Shown: piece by piece, positions 53,801 to 63,997 of the stretch
Layout: each line of letters begins with the position of its first letter
Position numbering within the stretch: position 1 is the stretch's first letter
Assembly: GCA_025449115.1 (NCBI GenBank)
Contig: JAHLKC010000096.1
Span: forward strand, 1-64,000
DNA: 64,000 bases
Origin: Chytridium lagenaria
Taxonomy: Eukaryota; Chytridiomycota; Chytridiomycetes; Chytridiales; Chytridiaceae
Reading direction: 5' to 3'
Position numbers and translations under genes: made by a program
The notes under the pieces: generated by a model
What the model saw: only the letters and a program-made list of their open reading frames with translations
Databases searched by the model: none
What the model was told of the DNA's origin: nothing

Positions 53801-54303
53801 GGATTTTCCCGAACGGGTATTGGCATCTTGTCAACGTCCCTCTTCTCGTTGTGTTCCCGGGCTTGGGAGCTGGTTCCACACGATCTGAGATGATCACCCC
53901 TCTTGTTGTTGGTATTACTGTCAATTATTTTGTCAAAAAGTATCGACACGCTTGGTGGAAGAAATACGCGTACGTGCTGTCTGCAGCGCTTGATTCTGGG
54001 CTTGCCATTGCGCTCACGATTCTCTTTTTGGGATTCCAGGCGGGGATTGGAGCTACCAATGACAATGAAGCGAACAAGATCTTCCCTTATTGGGGGTTAC
54101 ATCGGTATGATGGGGAGATTTGTGCGCCTGATTTCTTTTTGAGGTGTAAGGAGAATGAGAATCAGGGGAAGAGTTGGGGTGGGAAGTATTTTATGGTGGA
54201 GAGTATAGATCCTTATTGTACGAGTATTAATTTCCAAAATAAGAGTGGGAAGGCGATTGTGGAGGCTATTGCGGCGGGGGTTTTGAATGCGACGGGGTTG
54301 TGA
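50897..54303 (+). CDS. OPT-family oligopeptide transporter, copy 3
   Basis: The best-preserved OPT gene here. Start MSTSTSRTYHKDMM; the exon 1 donor near 50960 joins CCACAG|CCGTGGAG (51190) to give AVEPGLAPGDMNE. Family blocks: DEYLDEIYDIVDAVVPRTDD (51345-51400), NPGPFNYKEHALIYICCNSG (51590), GFGLLSLSFDW (52410), WVNNAFGIDQKLGADP (52630), then a long last exon (53140-54303) without breaks: GIIQAISGQGIGLNVMSEF, MSMYQGLLLVSDLKLGHYVK (53410), YNVFLNAGAIWGAIGPAKFF (53660), WWKKYAYVLSAALDSGLA (53955), and the C-terminal SINFQNKSG. The last exon is largely hydrophobic, as expected for a ~14-helix transporter. Substrate unknown: peptide, glutathione or siderophore are all possible. Confidence 0.92.
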
Positions 54304-55700
54304 TTTGGAACTGGTTTTTTTTTTTTTTATCAATCCTTATCCCCCTTTTACTATCACCACCATCTCCTTTGGTCGCTGTATCTGTTCACGGTTCCCACCT
54401 TCCATCCATTCATTTTTATCCCTGTCTCAAATGACTCTATAAGCGGGCCCCCTCCCGCGTCTCTTTCCCTCATTTTCAAACATATTCTTTTTAGCGGTTC
54501 GCGGGAGGGCGGGGGGTTTTTTTTTTCATATTCCCTGCATTTGTTTGGGGATGAATGCAATCCCCCCACCTTTTTTGTTTAGTTGTAAAAACTTGGCGCG
54601 CTGGTTTCGTCTAGGTTTTTTATTTTTTACGCACTTTTTTTCTTTTCACGACGCTTACACCCCCTTTTTCTTTGTATCCTTTGATAGGATAAGGAGAGGA
54701 GGTTGGGGGGGGGGGGGGGGGGGGATGCGGATATAATGGTGTTATTTTTCTATTCCTTTTTTTTGTACACTGCGTTCCGGTCTTTTAATATGTCTTTGAG
54801 CATTTTTTTTTTGGGTGGCGTTTTTTTTTTTTCGTGACGCGTTTTATCCCTTTTTTGTTTTGAGTTTAAATCACAAGTTACTTCATAGGTTTTTATGTGA
54901 GTTTGTTTTTGGTGAATGAGCTTTTTTTTGAGATATAAAGAGGGGTTCATGGCTGCTACAATCGCGTCCATGACTCGCGATATCCTGCATTAAAGATGAT
55001 ACGCGCCCGCATGCACAGAGATACTTACACCACCCTAAAGGAAAATCTTTGAAAAATGGCTAGTGGGATTTGAGGCTATAAGCGGGTGCATGTGCAATCT
55101 ATAAAGGAGGTTGATGATGATGTGGTTCGTTTCTGGTAAGTTCAAGGAAATGGGGTAACGTCTTTTATGTAGTGGCGGGATCACCCTTGAATGGATGACA
55201 GGAATAAGAAGAGTGAGGTGAAAAGCGATATGCAATACCATTTTGAGAAATCGTATTGATGAGTTTTTTCCCTTGTTGATGAAACCTCCGGGTTGGTAGT
55301 TATTCATCAGACTTTTCACCATTAAAGTAACCACGACTCACAATTTCGTTTGTTGTTTATTTAAATAATGGTATTTTTGGTTAGGATATTAATCACGTCT
55401 CTGCGACGTGATTGTGGGCCGATTTGCGTGCTTGATATTTATTGTATAAATCATCCATAATTGTTGCTCTTTCCCCTTTCACATTACCTTATGCTAACGA
55501 TACTTTTATTAGTTGTGTCTATGCGGCTGATCTGATCTAAATACTGATTTTCACTGTAAATGCATTTTTTTTAAATGAAGAATCCGTTTGTGTTGGATGA
55601 TGATGATGCTAGCAATTCTGTGAGCGTATTTAGGAGAAAAGTTCAACATATCGCTGTGATTCTCTCATAAATAATCAAAAAAAGACTCGGACAATTTCGC
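54304..55700. other. Gene-free region with a 20-G tract
   Basis: From OPT3's stop to the methyltransferase start. It holds T-rich tracts and an uninterrupted run of 20 G at 54705-54724. The open frames are low complexity. I recognise no gene. Confidence 0.6.
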
Positions 55701-57614
55701 ATGCAACCATCACAACCACAACCTCTGCGGCTTACCGGCGTTCCCGTTGGTATAGTTTTACAGCTGTTATCATTCTCTTATACTTCTAGGTGCATTCATT
55801 GTCTCTCCCCAACATGCCCACACTTTATCCACACATCTTCGCACATTGCATTGGTTGAAGACCACAGGAACTAAAGTAACGCCATACGATGATGAGACGG
55901 GGCGGGTCGCTGTTCATTTGAATACGAGAGGGGCTGGGGAGATGGAAAGGGGGGAAGGGATACATCGGGATGAGGTAGTAAGACTTGCGGGGGAGATAGG
56001 AGCGGTTTGGATGCAGGGATTAAGGGTGGGATCAAAAGAGATCCGAGCGCACAATACAGGAAGAAAGTCAACGTTTCGGTATGTTTCTAATTTCGTTCTT
56101 ATTTTTATTGACTGCAATTGTCTTTTTTTTTTAGTTTTATTGAACTGTTTGCTGGGATAGGAGGGTTTCGGTTTGGTCTTGAACCGTTAGGCGGGACTTG
56201 TGTGTTTGCGTCAGAGATATCGGCAGAGTGTCGGCGAGTGTATTCTAGGTACCATTTTAGCGAGGAAAGGAAGAAGCGGAGAAGGGAATGGAGTAATTAT
56301 TCAGGCGCGGCTGGTCTGCGAGAACCGGAAGAGGAGGATGAAGAGGAGATGCTTGTTGGTGATATCACAGAGGTGGACGCTTGTAATATTCCAGACTTTG
56401 ACCTTTTGACGGCGGGATTTCCATGTCAAACTTTTTGTAAAGTTGGACCGAAAACGGGGTTGAGGGATGTGAGAGGGGAGCTATTTTTCGAGGTGTGTAA
56501 GCATCTTACGACTTAACTTTAGTGATGTGTTATAGCGTAAATGGCATTAACGTCTGGTTTCTGTCTTAGATAGTACGCATTTTGCATGTAAAGCAACCAC
56601 GAGCGTTTATACTGGAGAACGTGGCTAACCTTGTTGATTTTGAAAACGGGGAGGTATTTGAGTTAATCTTGGGTCATCTTGAGGGTGTTGGATATGAGTG
56701 AGTTAACTTTTTTTGTTCTCGTTCTTCTGCAGCTATAAACTTCAGTCACAATGATTTCGTCTAATAGCTGTCGCAGATGCCATTGGAAAGTGATTGATGC
56801 CGCTGCTTATCTCCCTCAAGTTAGAAAGCGCGTCTACATAGTTGGATTTCGACACGGCACTTTAAGAAGCGACCGTATACCATTCGAATGGCCGGAGGCT
56901 TCCATCGACTCCAGTATAATTCTTAGATCCATTCTCGACCCTGACCCTCCTTCGCCTGACCTCTTATTGGCTGAACGGCACATGAACGTTGTAGCCACTA
57001 CATGGGGATACCGTCCCCTTACAACAGAAAAGGGCGAACTTTCAAATGAACAAAAGGGAGAGGATGGACTGGTAGAAGAGATACTGCACCAAACAAAAAG
57101 CGTTAAGGGAGGGTGGGATTGGAGAACTGCAAAAGTGGATGGGAAAGCTAGGACGCTCATGTCAAGTTACAAAGTCGGATTTCGTCTATACTCCGAATTT
57201 GTTCCGGTCCCTATTCCGGAGCCTTTCGCGTCTGGCGATATTGGCGAAGGGAAGGATGGTCGCACTTCACGGCCTCTTGGGTCGTTAAGGTTTTACTCGC
57301 CCAGGGAGTGTGCCAAGATTATGGGCTTCCCTGAGGATATGGTGGAGGTGTTTCCAAAGCCAGGAGAGAAAAGGAAGGAAGGCAAGAAGGATAAAAGCGG
57401 CGATCTTGAAGCGATGGAAGCGAATATCGAAGGGAACGCCCCCGGAATTGAGTTAAGAAATGCTGCGAAGCGGATAAGTGGAAGAGTAGATCCATCGTCA
57501 GAACATAGTGGTCCACCTCTTCCGCAAGTAAATGCATTTTACCACATGATTGGAAATGCGGTGTGTCCTCCTGTTATTCGAGCGATCGCTGAAGGCATTA
57601 TTAAAGTTTTATAA
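55701..57614 (+). CDS. DNA cytosine C5-methyltransferase
   Basis: SAM-dependent methyltransferase making 5-methylcytosine, or possibly acting on RNA. Motifs in order: I, FIELFAGIGGFRFGLEPLGG (56132-56190); IV with catalytic Cys, GFPCQTFCKVGPKTGLRDVRG (56425; 20 typical residues); VI, ENVANLVDF (56615); VIII, QVRKRVYIVGF (56820); IX, SPRECAKIMGFPED (57300); X, HMIGNAVCPP (57545). The exon 1 start at 55701 (MQPSQPQPLRLTGVPV) splices at GTTG|GTATAG to GAFIVSPQHAHTLS, adding about 110 residues before motif I that I do not recognise. Motif IV differs from the usual PCQ-x-F-S. No BAH, RFD, SNF2 or chromodomain is seen, so it is not DNMT1, DIM-2, RID or DNMT5. The compact layout is bacterial-like. 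The short acidic insert (EPEEEDEEE, 56325) sits between motifs I and IV. Confidence 0.88.
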
Positions 57615-58248
57615 CTTTCGGGCGGGTTGATTTAAGTGATCTTCCAACTATCCTCACTGTACATCGCATCCTACTACTAGCATATAATTACATATATATA
57701 AGATCGGCTGGAATTAAAATTATCTCCCGTCGGGGGTTTTTTTTTCACTATAAAACCGATTGGTCTCGCATTCCTAGCTCTCCATTGTCTTAAATTCGAA
57801 ACAGGGTCCTTGCAATCATCTACTTGCCATCATTCATTCTTTTTCTCCATTACTTCAACATATTGAGCAGCTCTGGGTGTACTACTGTGTCCCATACCTT
57901 TTATTCTTACCTCTAAGTTATTTCAGAAACAATGATAAATTATATTGAATACAACTTCCTTTGAAAAAAATGAAGAATACCCATTGAGCTACTAATAAAG
58001 TTAATCTTTATTTTGATTTTTGACTATCTGATATGGTTTCATATGAGCTACATTTACTTATTTTTTATTTTTTTGCTTATAATCATAAAAATATACACAT
58101 AATAGAATCAACCGATTGGCTGTAGGGTTCGCCGTTATAGATGCCCTTACTTACTGGCATCCTTAGATATGGAGCTTGTAATTATTGGTGCCTCTTAATT
58201 GTTCTTACCACAATTAAGGTGTCGCATCAATCGCTAAATCAATCCGCT
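57615..58248. other. Intergenic between convergent genes
   Basis: 3' flanks of the methyltransferase (+) and the kinase (-). AT-rich with several ATATAT stretches. No gene is recognised. Confidence 0.5.
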
Positions 58249-59931
58249 TTATTTTGACGCTTTAGTTCTATTGACAAAATCTTGTTTTGATGAAATGTGT
58301 TTCGACGTGGAGAGTCGGGATAATGCACTCTTTATCTTTTCCGCTTGACTCAATCCCAGCCGGAGTGTGATTTCCAGCTCTCCTCTTATTTTAACGTCTT
58401 GCTCCGATAACATGACGGCATGAAGAAGAGTGAGTCCGTTTTGCAGTTCAGACAGGGCTTCCTGAAGTCTTCCCGAGGCCTCAAGTGCTGCTCCAAGGTC
58501 CAGCATAGCAATTGCTCGGTCCAACAAAGTTCTGGATTCTTCTTGTCGTCTCTGGGATTCCTGAGAAAAGAGTGTAGTTTGATATTGGGGTTGGTTCCAA
58601 AAAGAAGATATTGTAAAGAATTTGGATAATCCAGAACTTAGTGTTGACGAAGACGTTGTTGCAACGAAGGAAGGAATGACTTTTTTAAGAGCCTCAGCTT
58701 TTTCTAGAGCGTACTCAATTAGAAGCCTTGTCCGCGCGCCGCTTTCTTTTAAAGAACCGGATGGACCAAGGAAGTCCAAATGCGAAAGGAAGTGCCCCAC
58801 GGCTTTTGCATAAAGATCCAAAGAAGTTTTCTTGTCCGCAGCAGAAACCGCAGAAACATCCAAACTCTGAGCCTCCTTCAATGCTGCCATACCAGCGGAT
58901 TCAGAAAAGGGCCCGGGCACGTACTCCAAATTAAGATAAGTATGCTTGCGAAGCGCAATACCGTCGATCCGACTAGACGGCTTCCTTTGAAGAGTTCCCG
59001 CCAAAAAGGCAACCGCGTCGGCGGATATTTCAACAGATGGAATAGGAAGAGGATCGGGGAATTCATCTAAAATCATTCTAAGAAGATGATCCAAGTCTTT
59101 CATATTTGCGAACGGCGGCGATCCCTGCAGCATTTCATAGAAAATGATGCCGATCGACCAATATCACTTAAAGTGTTGTGAGCCTGGCCCTTCAGAATTT
59201 CCGGCGCCACATAAAGGAGCGTCCCAACAGGAGTATTATCGACAGGTGTCGCGGAAGCGGTTAATGGAGATATCGTCTTCGACCAGTCAGCAATGCCGAA
59301 ATCAGAAATTTTCAGTATAGGCCGATGATCTGCTGTTGCAGTGTTGAGGTCTCCTGATAGTAACAAGTTCTCAGACTTCAAATCTCGATGAATGACAGAA
59401 TGCTCATGAAGGTATGTGACCCCTGAAACCAATTGCCGAAGAAAATATCTCGACTCCGACTCTTGCAGACGGCCTCCAAGTCTCGAGATGTAATCCTTCA
59501 AACTTCCCAAATTACAAAACTCCATGGATGAAAGACATAACGTGCGTCCCACTTTATGATCATCTTTAGCAAAGTGCAGAGTGGTCCATTAAAAACGAAC
59601 CTCAAGATCTTCAAAGTCCACAATATGAGGATGGCGTAGGGCTTTCAATATTGTAACCTAGACTCGATGTTATTTAAATGAATCTTGGGCTCAGTCTCTT
59701 TGCACCTCTTGAAAAAGGCGGTCCAAGCGGCTTTTGCTTTCTTTAATTCTGTGCATGGGTATTGCTTTTGCCGCAACATGCTTTCGATTTTCATCTTTCC
59801 TGTCTCGCTGTTAGACCAAATCTTGGAATCAAACTTGGGTCGTCGATAGCTTACTTGTGCTTACAGAGGAAGACTTCAGCGGACGATCCTTTACCGAGTC
59901 GTTTGAGTGTTCGAAATGATGGTAACTCCAT
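58249..59931 (-). CDS. ULK3-like Ser/Thr kinase with MIT-like region
   Basis: Protein kinase of the ULK/Atg1 type. Start MELPSFRTLKRLGKGSSAEVF (59931) holds the G-loop (GKGSSAEV). The catalytic Lys is in HVAAKAI (59770), the hinge in MEFCNLGSL (59500), HRDLKSEN at 59375 and the DFG at 59290 (ISDFGIADW). GTLLYVAPEIL (59205) is the activation-segment APE. WSIGIIFYEML follows near 59140 after a one-base break in a T run (59158-59162). The lobe ends RIDGIALRKHTYL (58955). The C-terminal part has two helical repeats of MIT character: SLDLYAKAVGHFLSHL (about 58800) and TLLDRAIAMLDLGAALEASG (58505), as in animal ULK3. Likely role in autophagy or ESCRT-linked control, by inference. Four introns are implied. 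Confidence 0.8.
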
Positions 59932-59963
59932 TTTTTTTCAGACAAAAAAATATCCCCATCATC

Positions 59964-61685
59964 ATGAGTTGGGTCGTTGATCCTCAGGTCGCCCTTTCCA
60001 TCTCGGCGCTTAGCCGTGAGTTAAAGGTAATTATTTAGAAGTAAGATGATCTCATGCGTATACTAATAAATTATTACATGCACAGGGTGTTATTCTTGCT
60101 GGCCGCGGAACGAGGTACGCTTAATCTCTTGCATCTTGGCAAAGCTAACTTTGCGGTGAAGAATGTTTCCGTTGACGGAAGGAGAGAACCTTCCCAAAGC
60201 CTTCCTTCCAATTGCTAATAAACCGATGATCTATTATCAACTACAATGGCTGGAGGATGCAAAGATAAACGGTAAACATTTTTATCATCGATCGCGCCAT
60301 TACTAGTCTGGCGTATTCATCCCTCTTTTGCTTGCAGATATTCTCGTCATTTGTCTTGATACTTCCTACAAAAAACTTCATCATTATGTTCATAACGTTT
60401 ATGAGAAATCAAACGAGGCCACAAAGATTGATGTAGTCAAGGTCAAGAGTGATGATGGGTTGGGAAGCGCTGATGTTCTTCGGCAGCACTCAAATAGGAT
60501 CAAGGTTTGTAACGAAAGCGTTTGTTACTTTGGTCTTAACATGCTTGCCTTTGCCAGACAGACTTCATTCTTCTCAGTTGCGACATCATTACAAATTTCC
60601 CGCCGCATCGTCTCATTGATGTATATCGCATGCAATCTCCGACTGTCACAGCCTTGTTTTATGAAAGTTTAAAAGCGGAAGAGGCGTCGTCGTGGAAGAA
60701 GGATGATGATGCTTTACAGGAGTTTGTCGGTATCGACCATCGTACGTGCCAGCTTGTCATGACGACCCCGTTGGATGAGCTCGACGACGAAGAACTACCC
60801 ATCAGAATCCCCCTGTTGGAAGCTTTCCCGATCGTTAAAGTGCACACTAAGCTCCGAGATGCGCATATGTATATCTTCAAGCATTGGATATTGGATCTCA
60901 TTGCTGCTAAGCCCAAAATCAGCAATATAAGACGAGATTTGATTCCGGTACTGCTAAAAGCGCAATACTCTGGAAAGTTCATGAAAAAGGAAGGAATTGA
61001 TAAACGTGGGTGCTACGATGTCTCTCGGCCCCTTCTTTTACTAACTCTTATATTCCAGTGTTGCCTTTGGATCAAGATACTTTCCTTCCAGCGCGGGACC
61101 TTTCTTCCACTGGCGGTGGATTTGTAGGATCGGACACAACTCCAAAAATCGTATGCACTGCGATTGTCCCGGGGCCTACATCAGGATATATCTTTAGGGC
61201 AAATACTCAATGGGCATACATGGAGGGGAACAAACAAATGACTAAGCAATTAACGGAGGGTTTAGTGGCGTCATCCGCTGAAATTTCTTCACGGGCGCAG
61301 GTAGGCTCTTACGCTTTCCATTATTTTTAAATATACGAAAAGGTTGGCCCAGACTCTATGGTTGGAGAAGGAACCAAAATTGGTGAGCGGTCGAGCGTAA
61401 AGAAATCGGTCATCGGCCATCACTGTGTTATCGGAAAGAATGTAAAAATTGCCGGCTCCATTATTATGGACCACTGCATTGTCGAAGACAAGTAAGTCTT
61501 TTCGTTGATTTGAGTATTCTGGAAGTTTGCTCACCCTTAAATTTAGTGTCAAGTTAGATGGTTCAATCCTCTGTAATACATCCAAAATTCACGAAGCGGC
61601 GCAGCTGAAAGACTGTATGGTTGGCGCAAGCTTTGTGGTTGAGAAAGAAGGTGAAAGATTCCCTATCGGTTGTTTATTAACTTAA
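59964..61685 (+). CDS. eIF2B gamma subunit (guanine-exchange complex)
   Basis: Subunit of the eIF2B GDP/GTP exchange factor in translation initiation. Start MSWVVDPQVALSISALSREL (59964), followed by introns. The mid-part includes LAAKPKIS-type IAAKPKISNIRRDLIP (60910) and FMKKEGIDK. The C-terminal left-handed beta-helix (hexapeptide) repeats read VGEGTKIGERSSVKKSVIG (about 61360-61420), then IGKNVKIAGSIIMDHCIV and VKLDGSIL... to AQLKDCMVGASFVVEKEG (61600-61650). The stop is at 61685. The arrangement matches gamma rather than epsilon, which is longer and ends in a W2 domain not seen here. It is divergent from the ULK3-like kinase (start 59931); only 32 bp separate the starts. Confidence 0.8.
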
Positions 61686-61789
61686 AATAGCTCAAGCGAA
61701 AGGAGAAAGCTTTATTTGATGACTTGAAGATGTGATGGTATGATAGTGAAAAGAATAAATGAATCGGAGAGAATTTGACTCCAGAATGA

Positions 61790-62703
61790 TCAGGGCTCAA
61801 TCTTTTGCTTCTTTGCCTTCGAGCTGCCCAGCTGAAACTTTCTTTTCTCTTGCTTCGTGTCTTTATGTTCACTTAAAGCAGTTGATATGTCTTTTTCAAC
61901 TGACGCATCACCACGCTTATTCAGAGGTAAGCTCGAAGAGTTTGGCGAGCCGACCGTCAAGCTTAATGTCTTTGATCCTGTAGTCGCTTGAGATTGTTTT
62001 GAAAATTCGCGCGCTTTTTCCACAAACAACGAACGTGAGTGAATATACTCCTCTGCCTATCTATGTCAGAAACATCACAACGTTGCTTACAATTTGATGC
62101 TCTAAAGGATCATCCGGATTTGGTTCTGCTAGCAACATCCTTATAGCACCGAAAACCACGTTCAGATTCATTGTTGGCGACCAGCAACCCTGCAAAGTGG
62201 TTATTCGGACGTGTCCAGAAAAAACATTGGCAAAGCAATTTTCTGGAAGCGCACCTTCGGGGGCATTTTCAAAACATCAGAGCAGATGCGCCCCTCCGCA
62301 TCAACATTAGGATGGTAAACTGGTGTTCGAAAGGAAACTTGAGGAGGTTCGAATGGATATCTAAAAGCAATAAAGGAAAAGGGTTTTTGGGTTATTGTTA
62401 TCAGAGCGCATAAACATGCTGACCTGTCAGGAAGTTTTGCCATCAGTTGAAATTTGCATTCTTCATAAGGGCTATTCACCGGTCCCTCGATTTCTGTCGT
62501 CTCGCGTTATCATGCTGTTCTGAATGAATAAACGTTCAGCCAGCCACATACCTGCTTGAAATATTCTTCCATCCGCGTCATCAACAGGCCACGCAGTGAT
62601 TCCAGGAGGGCATTCTAACGATGGGTGAGAAGGTCCAGATGTTCAGTCTTACCGTTTGTCAACAACTCAATCTCTCGCTTGATCTCGTCAACAGAATCGC
62701 CAT
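61790..62703 (-). CDS. UBE2T-like ubiquitin-conjugating enzyme
   Basis: E2 enzyme. The core reads EIKREIELLT (helix 1, 62660), ECPPGITAWPVDD (62580-62610), GPVNSPYEECKFQLMAKLPD (62450), YPFEPPQVSFRTPVYHPNVD (62300-62370), the active-site region GRICSDVLKMPPKG (62270-62300, Cys visible), MNLNVVFGAIRMLLAEPNPD (62115-62170), and EEYIHSRSLF. The charged Lys/Ser-rich tail ends KKQKIEP at 61790. The PPGITAW...D, LKMPPKGAW-type and LLAEPNPDDPL pattern is that of UBE2T, the Fanconi-pathway E2. One missing G near 62697 separates the only Met (62703, ATGGCG) from the helix; restoring it gives M-A-D-S-V-D-E-I-K. Four introns are implied. Confidence 0.82.
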
Positions 62704-62747
62704 TTCTGTACCCAACTTCTAAAAACTTTTTTTTAAACGTATTTCAA
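62704..62747. promoter_or_regulatory. 44-bp bidirectional start region
   Basis: Only 44 bp separate the start codons of the UBE2T-like gene (-) and the RBM42-like gene (+), so promoter elements and 5' UTRs must overlap with coding or with one another. No TATA box is obvious. Confidence 0.55.
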
Positions 62748-63643
62748 ATGTGGCAACCACCGCAGCAGTATGGAGATCAGGGTTCTTCGAACTCCTACTA
62801 CGGTGGCGGAGACTACTTGAGGCAAGACAACGCTGGAACTTACAACCCGATGGATGTTCACATGGCTAGTGGTTTTGTCAGTGCAGCACCGCCCATGGTT
62901 GCATCACAACACACCTCAAGTTACCAACAGCCTGCATCACAGTACTCATCCTCCGCGGCAGTTGAGCAATACGATGACATTAAGGAAGTCCCGTACCCTG
63001 AAGGATACGTACCAAAGTCAGCTGCTTCCTTGGAGGAGAAAGCCAGGAAATCCAAGGCATCACTTACCAATGCTCAAGCGATAGCGCAACGATATATTGC
63101 TTCTAAGTACTCTGCCCCAACAAACAAATTCGATTCGAAGAAAAAGAAGAAGATTGTGCGTGCAGCAGGTGGAGAGGTTTGGGAGGATCCGACATTGCAT
63201 GAATGGGATTCTAGTAAGTGTACCAGTTTTATTGCATCAGTTTTATTGCATCAGTTTTATTTATTTACTAATATAAGTTTAAGACGATTTCAGACTTTTC
63301 TGTGGAGATCTCGGGAATGAGGTCACAGACGATATGCTATTCCGAGCCTTTGGAAAGTATCAGTCGTTAATTAAGGCCAAAGTTGTGCGGGATAAGAAGT
63401 CCTCAAAAACAAGAGGGTACGGTTTTGTGAGCTTTAAGGATCCCAATGATTTTGTAAAGGCATTAAGGGAGATGGATGGTTGGTCTGAAATCTTTTGAAC
63501 ACGATAAACTAATATTTGCAGGAAAGTATGTTGGTAATAGGCCAATTAAGCTGCGGAAATCCACCTGGGACGATAGAAATGCCAACCCGAAACAGCTTCA
63601 CAAGACAATTACAGGTCAAGTGATTAAAAAAGATGTAAAATAA
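62748..63643 (+). CDS. RBM42-like RNA-binding protein
   Basis: RNA-binding protein with one RRM. Start MWQPPQQYGDQGSS (62748). The N-terminal third is Gln/Ser/Tyr-rich. Then comes a conserved block before the RRM: KIVRAAGGEVWEDPTLHEWD (63150-63210), as in RBM42. An intron follows (about 63213-63293). The RRM core shows RNP2 FCGDLGNEV (63300), RNP1 GYGFVSFKD (63420) and KYVGNRPIKLRKSTWDDR (63525-63580), with a short intron of roughly 45 nt near 63475. The C-terminus ends GQVIKKDVK. Frame is intact apart from introns. Confidence 0.88.
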
Positions 63644-63775
63644 CTTGTAAACTTTCATGACCTGGGGATTATACCCCTGCCTGACCGGCCTTTATTCCGC
63701 AAACAAAAAAAGAAAAGAAACATGAGCATGGCATATTTATATGATGAGTAGTAATGTTGGCTTCAATTAACATAA

Positions 63776-63997
63776 TCACAGCTTGGATTTTCCCTTCTTA
63801 ACACCCCATGAGAAGCTTTTGCCAGCAACTGCGGCCTCGCTACCCTCTTCTTGAACCAGAATGCCCGCCAATTTGGCAAGGCGCATCACACGGATTGCGA
63901 CTGTAGCAGTATCACGCCTGTTCTTGCCCTCTCGACGGAATCTTCCAATTTGCTCACACATTTCCCAAAGCTTCCCGTCGGTGTAAATTGGTGCCAT
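63776..63997 (-). CDS. Small protein ending in SKL, possibly partial
   Basis: I do not recognise the family. The 73-residue frame opens with a good start context (GCCATGGCA on the minus strand, 63997) and encodes two amphipathic segments (LWEMCEQIGRFRREGK, VAIRVMRLAKLAGILV). It ends KKGKSKL. The C-terminal SKL is a canonical peroxisomal PTS1 signal. The window edge is three bases away, so an upstream exon cannot be excluded. Confidence 0.5.
   Translation of the reverse strand: MAPIYTDGKLWEMCEQIGRFRREGKNRRDTATVAIRVMRLAKLAGILVQEEGSEAAVAGKSFSWGVKKGKSKL

Noticed and set aside
55035..55334. Minus-strand ORF of 99 residues
   Set aside because: No recognisable domain, no splice context, composition like the surrounding noncoding sequence.
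61010..61330. Separate gene for a sugar-nucleotide transferase
   Set aside because: It belongs to eIF2B-gamma: exons on both sides complete the beta-helix repeat pattern in order.
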